NCBI GenBank assembly: GCA_030762895.1
Contig: CM061068.1
Location: forward strand, 74,115,228 to 74,179,227
Length of the DNA: 64,000 nt
Source: Sophora flavescens
Lineage: Eukaryota > Streptophyta > Magnoliopsida > Fabales > Fabaceae
Direction of reading: 5' to 3'
Part shown: in pieces, positions 46,161 to 56,322 of the stretch
How the letters are laid out: every line of letters begins with the position of its first letter
Numbering within the stretch: position 1 is the first letter of the stretch
Notes under the pieces: generated by a model
The model's database searches: none
What the model was told of the DNA's origin: nothing
What the model saw: the letters and a program-made list of their open reading frames with translations, nothing else
Program-made: the position numbers and the translations under genes

Positions 46161-47908
46161 AAACACCCCAAACTTAAACCTTGCTTGTCCCCAAGCAAGC
46201 TAAAACTCAAAAAGGACTCAAGACTTGGCAAGCCTAAAGGAATCAATCGATTTCGCACAAATTTCATGCAATCAAAACAGTTTTTCTCCAATGATTTCCC
46301 CCTACATCAACGTAATCCCCACATTCATTTAATTTAAACAATTGAGAACTTATCATTCATGCAAGCATTAATCTAAGTTGAGGATCAGAGTTACACACAA
46401 AAGGAAGATCACCAATTTCAAACAATCGCCTTCCTCACAAGGGTATGTAAAATTTCACTCAGCCGCTCAAATTCGTCTAGGCTATCAACTTTTCACTCAA
46501 TTTCATATATCAAGAGCACTTCCCATGAATTTGATTTTCATCTCAAAAAATGGTTCCCACGAAAACATGCATGCAACATCAGAAGGTCTTATAAAGGTTG
46601 TAATGGGGCCTGGCTGAGGGTAGGATATTCAAGGATACTAGGCTTAAGTCCCTAGGAACTAAGAGAGCATGAGCATTAGACACATTTTCAACTCAAATTC
46701 CTTTTTACTTTTTTCTTTTTGCCTCGGGTGACTACAGCCTTTTCCTTGCTATTTTTTCTGTTTTGCCCCTTTTCTTTTGGCAATTTTTTTTTAAATCAAC
46801 CTTTATTTTTTTTCTTTTTCTCACCCCCAATATGACACATCACCTTGTAGCCACCCCAAACTTAGTTCCTCACAACCATTCTCTTGCTACGCTTCCATGC
46901 TCTCCTAATCCTAAGATTGGGTTAACATGGTTTTTTCAGATTTTGGCTTGTAATATAGGGTCATCAAGAAACAATAGGTCAATTAGGCTCAATGTGGCTA
47001 ACTAGGGAACATGCATTAGGGATGGTTCTTTTTAGGCCAAATAGTTATTCAAAGAAAATTGCCTAAATCATTTGATGCAACACATAAACATGCAAACCAT
47101 GAAGAGATTCAAGCAAATTCGGGAAAGTGCAACTTAAAAGTGATTCACACAATCAAAAACAAAGTTGGAGGCTCAAATCCTCACCTGGACATTTTGAAAA
47201 TTGTTTGAACGAGATACAATTCCTAGTGTGTGCACCCCCTCACCCCAAACTTATCATAAATCAAGTAATCACAATAAAATTCTCAAAGTTCAATTTTCAA
47301 TTTTTCACATGGGGATCAATTTTCTATTTTCAGAACCTAGGGGGAAGTCATCAATGGTAAAAATAATTTATGCAATCAATCTATGCTCAATTTAATCAAA
47401 ATTCAACAAGCTTGCCGACACACATTCATACACAAACTCTTGATCTTCTCAAATTATTCAAGAGCAACAAACAAAAACAAAAACAAAAATAAAAATAAAA
47501 GCAAAAGTGAGGAAATGAGAGGGTACTCCCTGGTCAAATTTCCATGGTTGCCTCCTCATCCAATTGGTCTCACGGGCTCCCTTCTGTTGCATACCATCCT
47601 GGAAGAACTCCTGCAAATTAAAACCTTAAGTACAGATTCGCGAGGCGAGAGACCACTCGCGAGGCGAATCTGGAAAATTGTTTTCACACTTTCCAGAATA
47701 GCGAGGCGAGTAGTATCTAGCGAGGCGAATCTGGAATTCCAACAGATGATGATGCCCATAATCATGAGGTGAAAGTAGACCTCGCGACGCGAGACAGAAA
47801 CGTGAGCAAGCCTCTGGGATTCAGGGCTTCTGTCTCGCGTGGCCACAGTGGATTCGCGTGGCGAATCAAGTTTTTTTTTTTTAATAATATAAATGAAAAT
47901 GTCAGAAA
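46161..47908 (-). other. Non-coding internal region of element B
   Basis: Matches 4052-5842 of A in reverse orientation. Next to the 3' LTR it holds the purine-rich tract (plus strand AAACACCCCAAACTTAAACC), and at 47637-47870 it holds the internal TCGCC-N-CGCGA palindrome cluster. No gene is seen. Confidence 0.85.
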
Positions 47909-49003
47909 CTAAGAATAAAGGATACCTAGCTTGGGTTGCCTCCAAAGTAGCGCTTGTTTAACGTCTCGAGCTTGACTTATTAAGAAGCATCCACATGGAT
48001 CCCATAGTCTGTGGTACAAGGGCCAAGAGACGCTCATCATCTCAAATCCTCCACCCGGATCCCATGGTTTGTGAAGTGGCCCTTGCAGGAGCAATACGAC
48101 TCTATCATTGATTCCATCTGGCCCGTGTGTGGAAATTCCATTGACCTCTGTAATTATGAACTCACTTCCTCTCGGGTCAAATGGTGTTTTCTCGAGGAAG
48201 TGTGCCAGACGAGTGGGAGGGTCTAACTTACTAATGTCCACACATGCATGCAAGCCAACATATTTATCCAATGCAGCAAAATCAGATTGCTCGGCAAGCA
48301 TGGTGGAGTCCACTACCACTTTATCTTCAAATTGAACTCTACCCCCTTGCTCCGGTGCCTTGTCACTTGTCAACTCTTCTTCCTCAGGTTGCTCTTCCTC
48401 AACATGTAGTTGTTCCGGGGCCATGTCACTTGTCCACTCCTCTTCCTCAACTTCCTGAGAACTAGTTGCATCCAAATCAGATCCCAACACCCTACCGCTT
48501 CTAATTGTTATGGCTTCGCATAGGTTCTTAGGGTTGTTCTCAGTATCACCTGGGAGAGTGTCTGGGAGAGGCTCATTTATTTGCTTTGCAAGCTGGGCAA
48601 TCTGCTTCTCTAGATTCTGAAGTGCCATCCCTGTATGAGTTGCCAACTTGTCAATGGCTGTGCTTGTATCGATTGCAAACTTTTCCATTGCCGTATTCAT
48701 CTTCGATAGAGCCAACTCCCAAGGTTGTGGTTGCCAATTCTGTTGAGGTTGTGGTTGCCAGGCTAGACCATCGCCATCATTACTCCAAACGAAATACGGA
48801 TGGTCTCTACTCATATAACCCCAATACTGATTCTGACTCTGATAGTTGTCCTGGGGCACGCTGTCATAGAAAGTATGGCATGAGGCCACATATTCTTGAG
48901 AGAAGTAGAACGGACAACTCCAAGTGTCATGGTCTCCATTACAATATTCGCAACCCGGAAGCATTCCCTCGTGTACCTCGCATACAAAACAAGGCAAGAC
49001 CAA
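47909..49003 (-). CDS. Truncated Gag-derived ORF of element B (364 codons)
   Basis: Uninterrupted homologue of the ORF at 2960-4051. The first in-frame ATG is at about 48964. It has the zinc-knuckle-like CEYCNGDHDTWSC near the N-terminus, a shorter Gln/Trp stretch than A, and the helical AIDKLATHTGMALQNLEKQI. The Gag signature PLPDTLPGDTENNPKN...IRSGRVLG is followed by an acidic linker in which an EE-rich unit is partly duplicated. The C-terminus has two WDP repeats and ends GRQPKLGILYS-like (here WRQPKLGILYS). Length and domain order agree with A over the whole ORF. It is either under some constraint or copied recently. No enzymatic motif is present. Confidence 0.65.
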   Translation of the reverse strand: MVLPCFVCEVHEGMLPGCEYCNGDHDTWSCPFYFSQEYVASCHTFYDSVPQDNYQSQNQYWGYMSRDHPYFVWSNDGDGLAWQPQPQQNWQPQPWELALSKMNTAMEKFAIDTSTAIDKLATHTGMALQNLEKQIAQLAKQINEPLPDTLPGDTENNPKNLCEAITIRSGRVLGSDLDATSSQEVEEEEWTSDMAPEQLHVEEEQPEEEELTSDKAPEQGGRVQFEDKVVVDSTMLAEQSDFAALDKYVGLHACVDISKLDPPTRLAHFLEKTPFDPRGSEFIITEVNGISTHGPDGINDRVVLLLQGPLHKPWDPGGGFEMMSVSWPLYHRLWDPCGCFLISQARDVKQALLWRQPKLGILYS

Positions 49004-49126
49004 GTGGAATCAAAGAAGTAGAGAGAGATAATAATAAAAATAAAAATAAAAATAAAAAATAAAAATAAAAGTAACTTAACCAAATAATCAAACTTCCCTA
49101 AAAATTAGGAAAATTGGTTGTGCCAA

Positions 49127-49144
49127 TCCCCGGCAACGGCGCCA
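49127..49144 (-). other. Primer binding site of element B (tRNA-Asp type)
   Basis: On the minus strand TGGCGCCGTTGCCGGGGA, immediately after the 5' LTR and a short AGTTTT spacer. Confidence 0.88.
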
Positions 49145-49150
49145 AAAACT

Positions 49151-50625
49151 TGGTTGAGTCACCGGCAAGTGTACCGGGTCGTCGCAAGTAATAAAATAAA
49201 CACGGTAAGTAATTACCGAGGTCGAACTCAGGGATTGGGCTACCAATTCAACTAATCCGCGGGAAATCCGATACGTTTGGTCAAGCGAAGAAAGTGGTTG
49301 AGAGAGAGAGAGATTATTATCGCAATTCAATTAACAAATCAAATAAAGCTAAGGTGTTAAAATCAGAAATTAAAATATCCAAGGTCTCAAATGCACCTAC
49401 CCAATCATGTATAGTACCCAAGTGATGATGAATTCCTCCCTAAGTTCAATTACGATGTCAACCGAGACCCCTAATTTCTCCTATATCCACTGTCGTGCTC
49501 AATATGACGTATTCGACGATTGGATTAATTACTTACTAGGTCTCATAATCCCAATCCCGAATTCTATTAATTCTTGTTCCCTATAAGGTTGCACTAATCT
49601 CCTAAATCCACTGTCGTGCTCATTATTCAATTAGTGATTCCAATCCAAGTTCTAAAACGTGAATCGCCGATCAGCCTCAACACGTTTAACTAGTCAATCA
49701 CGCAACACATATTATCAACACAATCAAATCAGAATTGGAAAACATAAATTGAGACAAGGTAGAAAGAGATACATCACATGAACACTATACCGCCATGGGC
49801 GGCTTCATTGACCCCTCAGACGAGGGGATTAGTTCCTCATGCCCGTGACGACGCACAAACAATCCGACATAATCTCCATAATAAAATAAAATAAGAAAAA
49901 GGGAGACGCAGCTCCAGAGAAAACAAGGATTCGTAACTAAACTGATCTAAACAAGTGGAAAAACTTGGATCCCCCAAAAGTTGATCTGAAACAGCCTTTA
50001 AATAAGGATTCTGGTTCTTGCCCGCTCGCGGGGCGAGAATCTCTTGCAAGGCGAATTTTAGTTTTGGCGCGCATTCAAATTTGGACTCTCGCGAGGCGAG
50101 AGTGTATTTCGCGGGGCGAGACTTCAATTCTAGGCTGTGACCTTCATCACGGCTAGGCCGTGATGGTCTCTGTCTTCCAGGGTCTTCAGGCTCTCGTGAG
50201 GCGAGAAGCCTCTCGCGTGGCGAATTTCAGTTTTGGCTCCATCCTGAGTTTGAATGATCGCGAGGCGAACTGTGATTGGCGAGGCGAGACAGAATGTATG
50301 ACTTATTCTTTTTTTCTTGATCTTCAGGATCGCGAGGCGAGAATCCACTCGCGGGGCGAGTATCTTCAGAATGGAAATTTCCACTGTTTCTTGACTTTCC
50401 TTGACTCTCGGAGCTTCACTTCTAACCTGAAATAATAAAAAGAAACAAAAAGCGTAATTCTATTCAAAATAGACTAAAAACTACTAAAAATTCCTAGAAC
50501 GAGTCAAAGTTTACTTAGGAACAAAACAAGGCAAAATTTGGGCAAAAACGAGATTGAACTCGAATAATTAGCGCAGAAACCACAGTCCATCTAGTTATAA
50601 AACTAGATAAGCCAGAGGCTTATCA
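49151..50625 (-). repeat. 5' LTR of element B (1475 bp)
   Basis: Near-identical copy of 44687-46160. The palindrome array is at 50027-50365 and the hairpin near 50146-50164. The terminal GATAAGCC/GGCTTATC and TCTAGTT/AACTAGA inverted repeats lie at its right end. Confidence 0.95.
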
Positions 50626-50630
50626 AAGTA

Positions 50631-51529
50631 CAGATACCACACAACCTTGCTGTTTGAACTTTATCCACTACCAGCTGTTTCACTAGGGAAGTGAGCTCAT
50701 CAAGTCTGGTTTCAAGGGCCTTGTTAGAAGAAAAGCCATGGATCTCATTCACACCCCTTGTCTCGACAGAGTTGTTTCTGGTTGTGAACTGCTGGGAGTT
50801 GAGTGACATGTTTTCAATCAATTGCTTGGCAGCAGCTGGAGTCTTGTCAACAAGTGCTCCCCCACTAGCGGCATCCAAAATGTTCCTATCCACCGGTAGC
50901 AACCCCTCATAAAAGTGCTGGATAAGCAGTTGCTCGGAAATCTGGTGCTGAGGACAACTGGACACCAACTTCTTGAATCTCTCCCAGTACTCAGCCAATG
51001 ACTCATTGCCTTGTCTAATGCCACATATTTCCTTCCTGATTGATGCAGCTCTGGAGGCAGGGAAGTATCTCTCTAGGAAGACCTTCTTCAAATCATTCCA
51101 GGTTGTAACAGAATTCGGTTCAAGGTAATATAACCAATCCGTCGCAACACCTTGAAGTGAGAACGGGAAGGCTCTCAGCTTGATATGGTCTTCAGTTATT
51201 CCTTCCGGTCTCAAGGGTGTATAGCAAACAACCTGGAATTCCTTCATATGCTTGTGCGGATCCTCACCTGCAAGACCACTAAACCTTGGCAACAAGTGTA
51301 TTAAACCAGATTTCAATTCAAAAGTAGCAACAACATCAGCATATTCAATACACAAACCATTATAATTAACATCAGGAGCAGCAAGTTGTCTTAATATTCT
51401 TTGATCAGCCATGTTATCAAAAGTAAGTACAAAATCAGAATCACTACTGGTTGGTGAACTAGTGCTAGCCCGAATTGCTCTACGGCGTGTGTGCAAAGTT
51501 CTTTCAATTTCAGGATCAAATTCAAACAA
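50631..51529 (-). pseudogene. Element C gag, N-terminal and capsid part
   Basis: Begins FEFDPEIERTL and carries the Retrotrans_gag domain: FPFSLQGVATDWLYYLEP, TWNDLKKVFLERYFP, GNESLAEYWERFKKL and HFYEGLLP. Toward the end are FTTRNNSVETRGV and a coiled region (LETRLDELTSLVKQL). Then comes the first half of the zinc knuckle (LCGICT), where element B is inserted. This part is open. Gag would form the virus-like particle and bind the element RNA. Confidence 0.92.
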
Positions 51530-51604
51530 GTCAGAACAACCAGACCTAGTAGCCAGAACTAATTTAGCAGAAGATCAAAAAGAAAATGCGAAAATAACAA
51601 CAAG

Positions 51605-51626
51605 AGTCCCTGGCAACGACGCCAAT
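51605..51626 (-). other. Primer binding site of element C
   Basis: On the minus strand TTGGCGTCGTTGCCAGGGAC follows the 5' LTR. It matches the tRNA-Asp-type site of A, B and D except for a few substitutions. Confidence 0.75.
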
Positions 51627-51628
51627 TT

Positions 51629-52823
51629 TGACACGCTGTCGCACGCGGGTCAAAAAGAACGAGTGGTTTAAAAACTGCAGGTAGAGCGCGACAACTCGGG
51701 TATCGTATCACAAGGATTCTTGTGTTGTTATTAACCTCAAAATCAGTAATTTTTTTTTTTTGGGGTTGTTGAATGATTCAATTAAGAAAAACAAAGCAAA
51801 TAAGTGTGTCAAATAAGCTAAAAATGATTAATCTACTGTTCTCGTTTTCCCAACTATCATCAGTTCGTATAAATTCCAAGCCCTAAGCGGATTCTAATCC
51901 CCTTTCGATTGTAGCAACAATTAACAAGCGAAATTGACACTACGAGATATATGTTCCTAATTCCCGAATTAAGCAAACGGGGTGAAGCTCTCGTGAATTA
52001 AGCAAACACGATTGAACAAACGTGAATTAAGAAAACGCGATTAGGTATAGGAACATAACATCACCGAAATAAATCAACACATATTCTATACAACCTGAAT
52101 TAAGCAAACAAGACATATAGGATATTATTGAAAGGAAGAAGCAAATTAATCCGGGAATTACAGAACCTCAAGTGCGGCGGAAACCGATTACAGCAGACTA
52201 ATCTCAGGGAATTAGTTCTCCATCAAAAACGTAATACAAACCTAGAAAATTCGTAAACAGTGAATCTCCAAAAGTTCCCCTGATCTGCCCTAAAACAGCA
52301 ATTTATAACCTTCAGGATATGCGCCCGCTCACGAGGCGAGTAGCCTCTCGCGAGGCGAACATTAAAAGTGGCGCGAGTTCAAAATTGGGTTCTCGCGAGG
52401 CGAGACGGTGATTCGCGGGGCGAGACTGAAAGGGTGACATTCTCTGGTACAGTCAGGCCTTCAGGCTCGCGTGGCGAGATAGTGATTCGCGAGGCGAGAC
52501 AGAAAGGGTGACTGTTGCTGTTCAGGTTGGTCTTCAGGCTCGAGAGGCGAGTAGCTTCTTGCGAAGCGAAACTTCCAGGATTGCAATTTCCACTGTTTTC
52601 TTCATTCCCTTGACTCTAGGTGCTTCCCTTTTAACCTGAAAACATGAAATAGTAGTAAATGCTTTATTTGACTCATAATTAACTAAAATTACTTAAGAAA
52701 CTCAAAATGTTGCTTTAGGACAATCAAATCCAAATCTGGGCTAAAACGAGATTGAAACTCGAATAATTAGTGCAAAAGCCATGGTCTTACTAGTATAAAA
52801 CTAGTCGAGCCAGAGGCTTATCA
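51629..52823 (-). repeat. 5' LTR of element C (1195 bp)
   Basis: Same borders as 37544-38728. The palindrome array next to the TATA box has two units here (52328-52340 and 52347-52359, 19 bp apart) where the 3' LTR has one (38252-38264). Confidence 0.93.
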
Positions 52824-52828
52824 ATGAT

Positions 52829-53322
52829 GATGATGATGATGATGCACCTGACGAGGGAGTCGGGGTGGAAGTATCCTCTTCTGATACTTCCTCTGGAAAT
52901 GAGGGAGACTTCCGTGGTCTCCCGAATGGGTATCACTAGTTTGTCCTGACCAGCTTAGGAAGTCTAGCTTTCTTTTGGGGTAGTGGTGTTGGATGGATCT
53001 TTTCAGTAAGCACGTTTTATTTTGTCTCTTTAACCTCCAATTTAATGTAGTATTTTGATTAAGTAACTTGGATGTACACTTAAGGAAACTTCTGTCAATG
53101 TACCTGTCACTAAGGAGGTGTTTGTTATCAATGTGAATATTATGTATGATTTCTATGTATGTAAGTTGGTCATTAAATTCCATGTCTTATGTTGTGAGTA
53201 TTTAATTGAAAATGAATTATTAATTAAATATTAACTTCCGAAAGAAATCGACATGTCTTCTAACAATGTTAATATTAGTAAAAAGGGGTGATTTAATGTA
53301 ATACTCGAGAAAGGGTGTTACA
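52829..53322 (+). mobile_element. T4, right part, ending in a T-type LTR terminus
   Basis: Resumes the (GAT)n coding run right after the target duplication of C and reaches TAG at 52937-52939. A T-type 3' part follows (GTTTGTCCTGACCAGCTTAGG near 52940, as in T1) and ends GAAAGGGTGTTACA at 53322. After it LINE sequence begins. Confidence 0.65.
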
Positions 53323-54325
53323 TTTAACTCTTTCCAGCACTCCATGCTAGTTGGACACGTGAAGAAAAGGTGCCATGCATTCTCCAAGTTAGTTTCACAT
53401 ATGACACACAAAGCTGGACAAGTGATGCATTTCTTCTGAAGATTCATCCTAGTAGGAAGACACTCTCTACATAGTCTCCAACATAAAACTTTTACTCTAG
53501 CAGGAACATCTAGTTTCCATATGGAGGACCAGCTCCCACCAACTCTAAGAGGGTCTGCGTCCAATGGAAACCGCGGGATATAATGGAGTTCTGATAATAG
53601 CATTAGCAACATCTGGGATGAAAAAATCCCTAACCGCGGCTTAGTTACACTGCTTTAAGGAGGGCAGCCAGAGATCTTTCACCTTAAAGTTACCAAAAAG
53701 TTGCACCAACTGATCCGAACAATTCAGTGTTAGACATTCACTAATCCATGCTTCATTCAAAACTGGGATGTTATCACTGGGACCAATTTTCCACCTAATA
53801 CCAAGCTTAAGGAGAGGAATAGAGGATCAGATGCTTCTCCATGAGAAAGAAGGATTGTGGCCGAGAGATGCACTCAAGAAATCCCCTCTAGGAAAGTATT
53901 TTGCTTTGAAAACCCTAGACACCAAGGCATTAGGCTTATCCAAAAAAAAATTCCATCCCCGTTTACCAAGCATTGCAAGATTGAAGGCATAAATATTTCG
54001 AAAACCCATTCCACCATCTTTCTTAGGCATTGACAATTTATCCCAAGAGAGCTAGTTTATGCCCCTAGAACCACCAGGCTTTGAACCCCACCAAAATGAG
54101 TTTAGCATTTTCTGAATTTCGTCTCTAAGGGAGGAAGGGATTAAATACATAAGCATGCAATAAGCCGGGATAGCTTGGGCTACCGACTTAATTAAGATTT
54201 CCCTTCCAACCATCGAGAGAGTCTTGCCTTGCCAGTTATTAATCCTTTTAAAAAACAAAAAGTAGATTTTTTGTTTCTACCGATCATAGAAGGAAGACTC
54301 AAATAACTACCCGATCCCAAACTTT
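53323..54325 (-). pseudogene. L1-type LINE ORF2, C-terminal RT region and zf-RVT (fragment)
   Basis: Minus-strand pieces in order: GSYLSLPSMIGRNKKS near 54325-54265 (other frame), then 54258-54052 with RINNWQGKTLSMVGREILIKSV and AIPAYCMLMYLIPSSL. Next, 54036-53827 has MPKKDGGMGFRNIYAFNLAMLGKRGW, and 53612-53323 has the zinc-binding reverse-transcriptase-associated domain (VKVLCWRLCRECLPTRMNL, CPALCVICET, ENAWHLFFTCP). Frame changes separate the pieces. The 3' end is cut by T4 at 53322. It is probably a copy distinct from the LINE at 884-8784. Confidence 0.88.
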
Positions 54326-54329
54326 AATG

Positions 54330-56322
54330 AACACTAAGAATATTGAGCAAGAGATCACAATTTACCTAGGGAACGTTCTTGCTAAATTGAATTTCTAATT
54401 ATGGATCCTTTTTACCCAAATCGATACTATTGAGAAATCGATTCTATTTACTGAATTAAATGTATGGTTTCTTTTGATTATATGTTTTGAGGATGAAAAA
54501 TTGAATTGGTGAATTTGTTTGTTGTTATCATTCTTGGTTTGTGTCTCCGTGATGTTGAACACGACTATGTTTACTTGGTGGAGTAGAGTTTGCACTCTTG
54601 GAACTAACGTGAGCATTAAGACGAGGATCCTTTACTTGTCTTCAAAGGTAAGGGGAGCTTGCCTAGGGATATTCAATAACTATATGTATGTGTGTATGTG
54701 TGTAATTGAGTGTTGTGAATATTATTGTGATATTGAGCCAATACATGAATAACTTGTTTACTTTAACTATTGTGGTTATTACTTGAAGTTGAACATTTCT
54801 TGCTTTAAAGTGCTATGAATTATATATATGTGATGAACTGTCATTAACTGTGATATTATTATTGTTGTGAATATATTACTGTTGATTGAAGTTTGAGAAG
54901 CCATACTTGAGTCTGTGCCCAATGACTATAAGGATTAAAAGCCTTAATAAGCCTTGAATAGAACTTTGAAAGTTTTGGATTCACTTATAAAAGTTCCTTG
55001 TTTAAAGTGCTTACTTCAGAAGAATAAGATCTTTGCTTTTAGAAAAATGTTGAAGTGATTTTGAGTTGAAAGAAACTACCATTTTATGATCAAAAGTTTT
55101 ATACGAGAGAAAACCTTTCGAATGGTGTGTTCTATGAAGGAAAACCCCTTTGAAAATATTTAACTTTATTCCATCAAGGATTTCAAAAGCAAACGAATTT
55201 CCTAAAGGTTTTATAAAAGAATTGGTAAAGGAAAAGATTTTCTCCTAAATGATTTAGAAACGTTCCGGTTACTTGGATAAGTGACCGAGGTTTTGTTTTG
55301 GTTTTGATTTTCACTGAGCGAAAAGTAAGTACATGTGAAAGAGAATACTAGTTCGCGAGACGTCGCCTCTAGTATTCAGTTGTATGCACGCGATCTAGGA
55401 TCCGTGTCAAGAATTATGGACCAAGGGTCCTAATCGTGATATTATGGGCTAGGAGTCCTAATTTTGGAATTGAGGACTGTGTGTCCTAATTTCGTTGTTA
55501 TGGGCTAGGAGTCCTTATCATGTTGAAATAAAACATGGATAAAATTATAATTGTTTCTACGACCACAACCTCGGACTGCGGCATCGGTATAAGGTGTTGT
55601 GATTGAGCACTCGGACTGCGTGTTCTGCGTTATTGATTTTCAAGTAATGAAAATTGTGAATAGTCGTTAGCTTTGGGCTTAGACAACGGAAAAGAGTGAA
55701 CACAAAGAAAAGTCTCGATAATGAAAAGACTTTTATTCATATGCATTTCCCCTTAGCAGACGTGCTTGAGTTATCCGAATACCCGCTTAAGATGTGGTAT
55801 TTGATGAGGTATACATCCGAATGGCCGTTATAAGGGATTCGTGATGATGTTGATCCGGGCGCATGAGGTGACAGAGACAATGTGCCAAACGGGGCGTATG
55901 AGCCTGATCAACTCTTTCTTTCTTAATGATAAAACAGTGTTGGTATCTCATGAGATTAAGTTTAGAGCCTAATTATTAAAATGTCATGCATTCTCCTTGT
56001 AAAACTGATTGTTCGGGTATGAGACCCACTGATATAACACTTGTCATTTTATCTATGAATAATAATTAAATGTTAATGTGCTGAGCTAATGTATGTATCG
56101 TGTATATGGTTGTTGTGTGATATATCCATTTGTTGGTATCTCACCCTTACAAATATATCAGGTTTCTTCTTGTTCGCTATCGTACCCTGGGTACTTTAGT
56201 ATAAATGGTGCAGAGGAGTCTTTCTAAGTCACTCAGAGACTTAGATCTGGTTGTTTGATGAAGTATTTGATTGTGGAATGATCACGTGAGTTTTCCTCAG
56301 GAATAACTTTTAGAATGACCAG
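54330..56322 (+). mobile_element. T3: T-type LTR, left part (5' truncated)
   Basis: Aligns by eye with the T1 LTR from about 10200 onward: GACGAGGATCCTT, CTTCAAAGGTAAGGGGA, CACTGAGCGAAAA, the GGAC-N5-GTCC array, CTGATCAACTC, CTCACCCTTAC, TTTCTTCTTGTTCGCTATC and TTTTAGAATGACCAG. The first third of the LTR, including the promoter region, is missing. Element D is inserted at 56322 with target duplication ACCAG, and T3 continues at 62114. Confidence 0.8.
55418..55514 (+). repeat. 28-bp tandem array of GGAC-N5-GTCC units in T3
   Basis: Four units start at 55418, 55446, 55474 and 55502, exactly 28 bp apart: GGACCAAGGGTCC, GGGCTAGGAGTCC, GGACTGTGTGTCC and GGGCTAGGAGTCC. The linkers are 15 bp. Confidence 0.92.

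Larger units (their letters stand above)
44687..50625 (-). mobile_element. Element B: non-autonomous Athila-like LTR retrotransposon nested in C
   Basis: 5939 bp flanked by AAGTA (44682-44686 and 50626-50630), inserted in the Gag zinc knuckle of element C. The minus-strand order is 5' LTR (49151-50625), primer site (49127-49144), 364-codon ORF (49003-47909), palindrome cluster (47637-47870), non-coding region, 3' LTR (44687-46160). The two LTRs are 1475 and 1474 bp and differ by few substitutions, so B is younger than C. It has the same organisation as A and no pol. Confidence 0.95.
37544..52823 (-). mobile_element. Element C: Athila-like Ty3/gypsy retrotransposon with gag-pol, interrupted by B
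   Basis: Flanked by ATGAT (37539-37543 and 52824-52828). Without element B and its extra 5-bp duplication it is about 9.3 kb. The minus-strand order is 5' LTR (51629-52823), primer site (51605-51626), gag (51529 downwards), B insertion, end of gag, protease, RT, RNase H, integrase (down to 40173), a 1.4-kb non-coding region, then the 3' LTR (37544-38728). The RT FMDD motif and DLGAS protease are typical of Athila. No env-like ORF is present. Stops and frameshifts make this copy inactive, but its proteins are largely readable, so a C-like parent could have mobilised A, B and D. Confidence 0.95.

Noticed and set aside
48586..49083. ORFs overlapping the B ORF on the plus strand and in the other minus frame
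   Set aside because: They are shadows of the Gag-derived ORF; equivalents appear in A and D wherever the true frame is.
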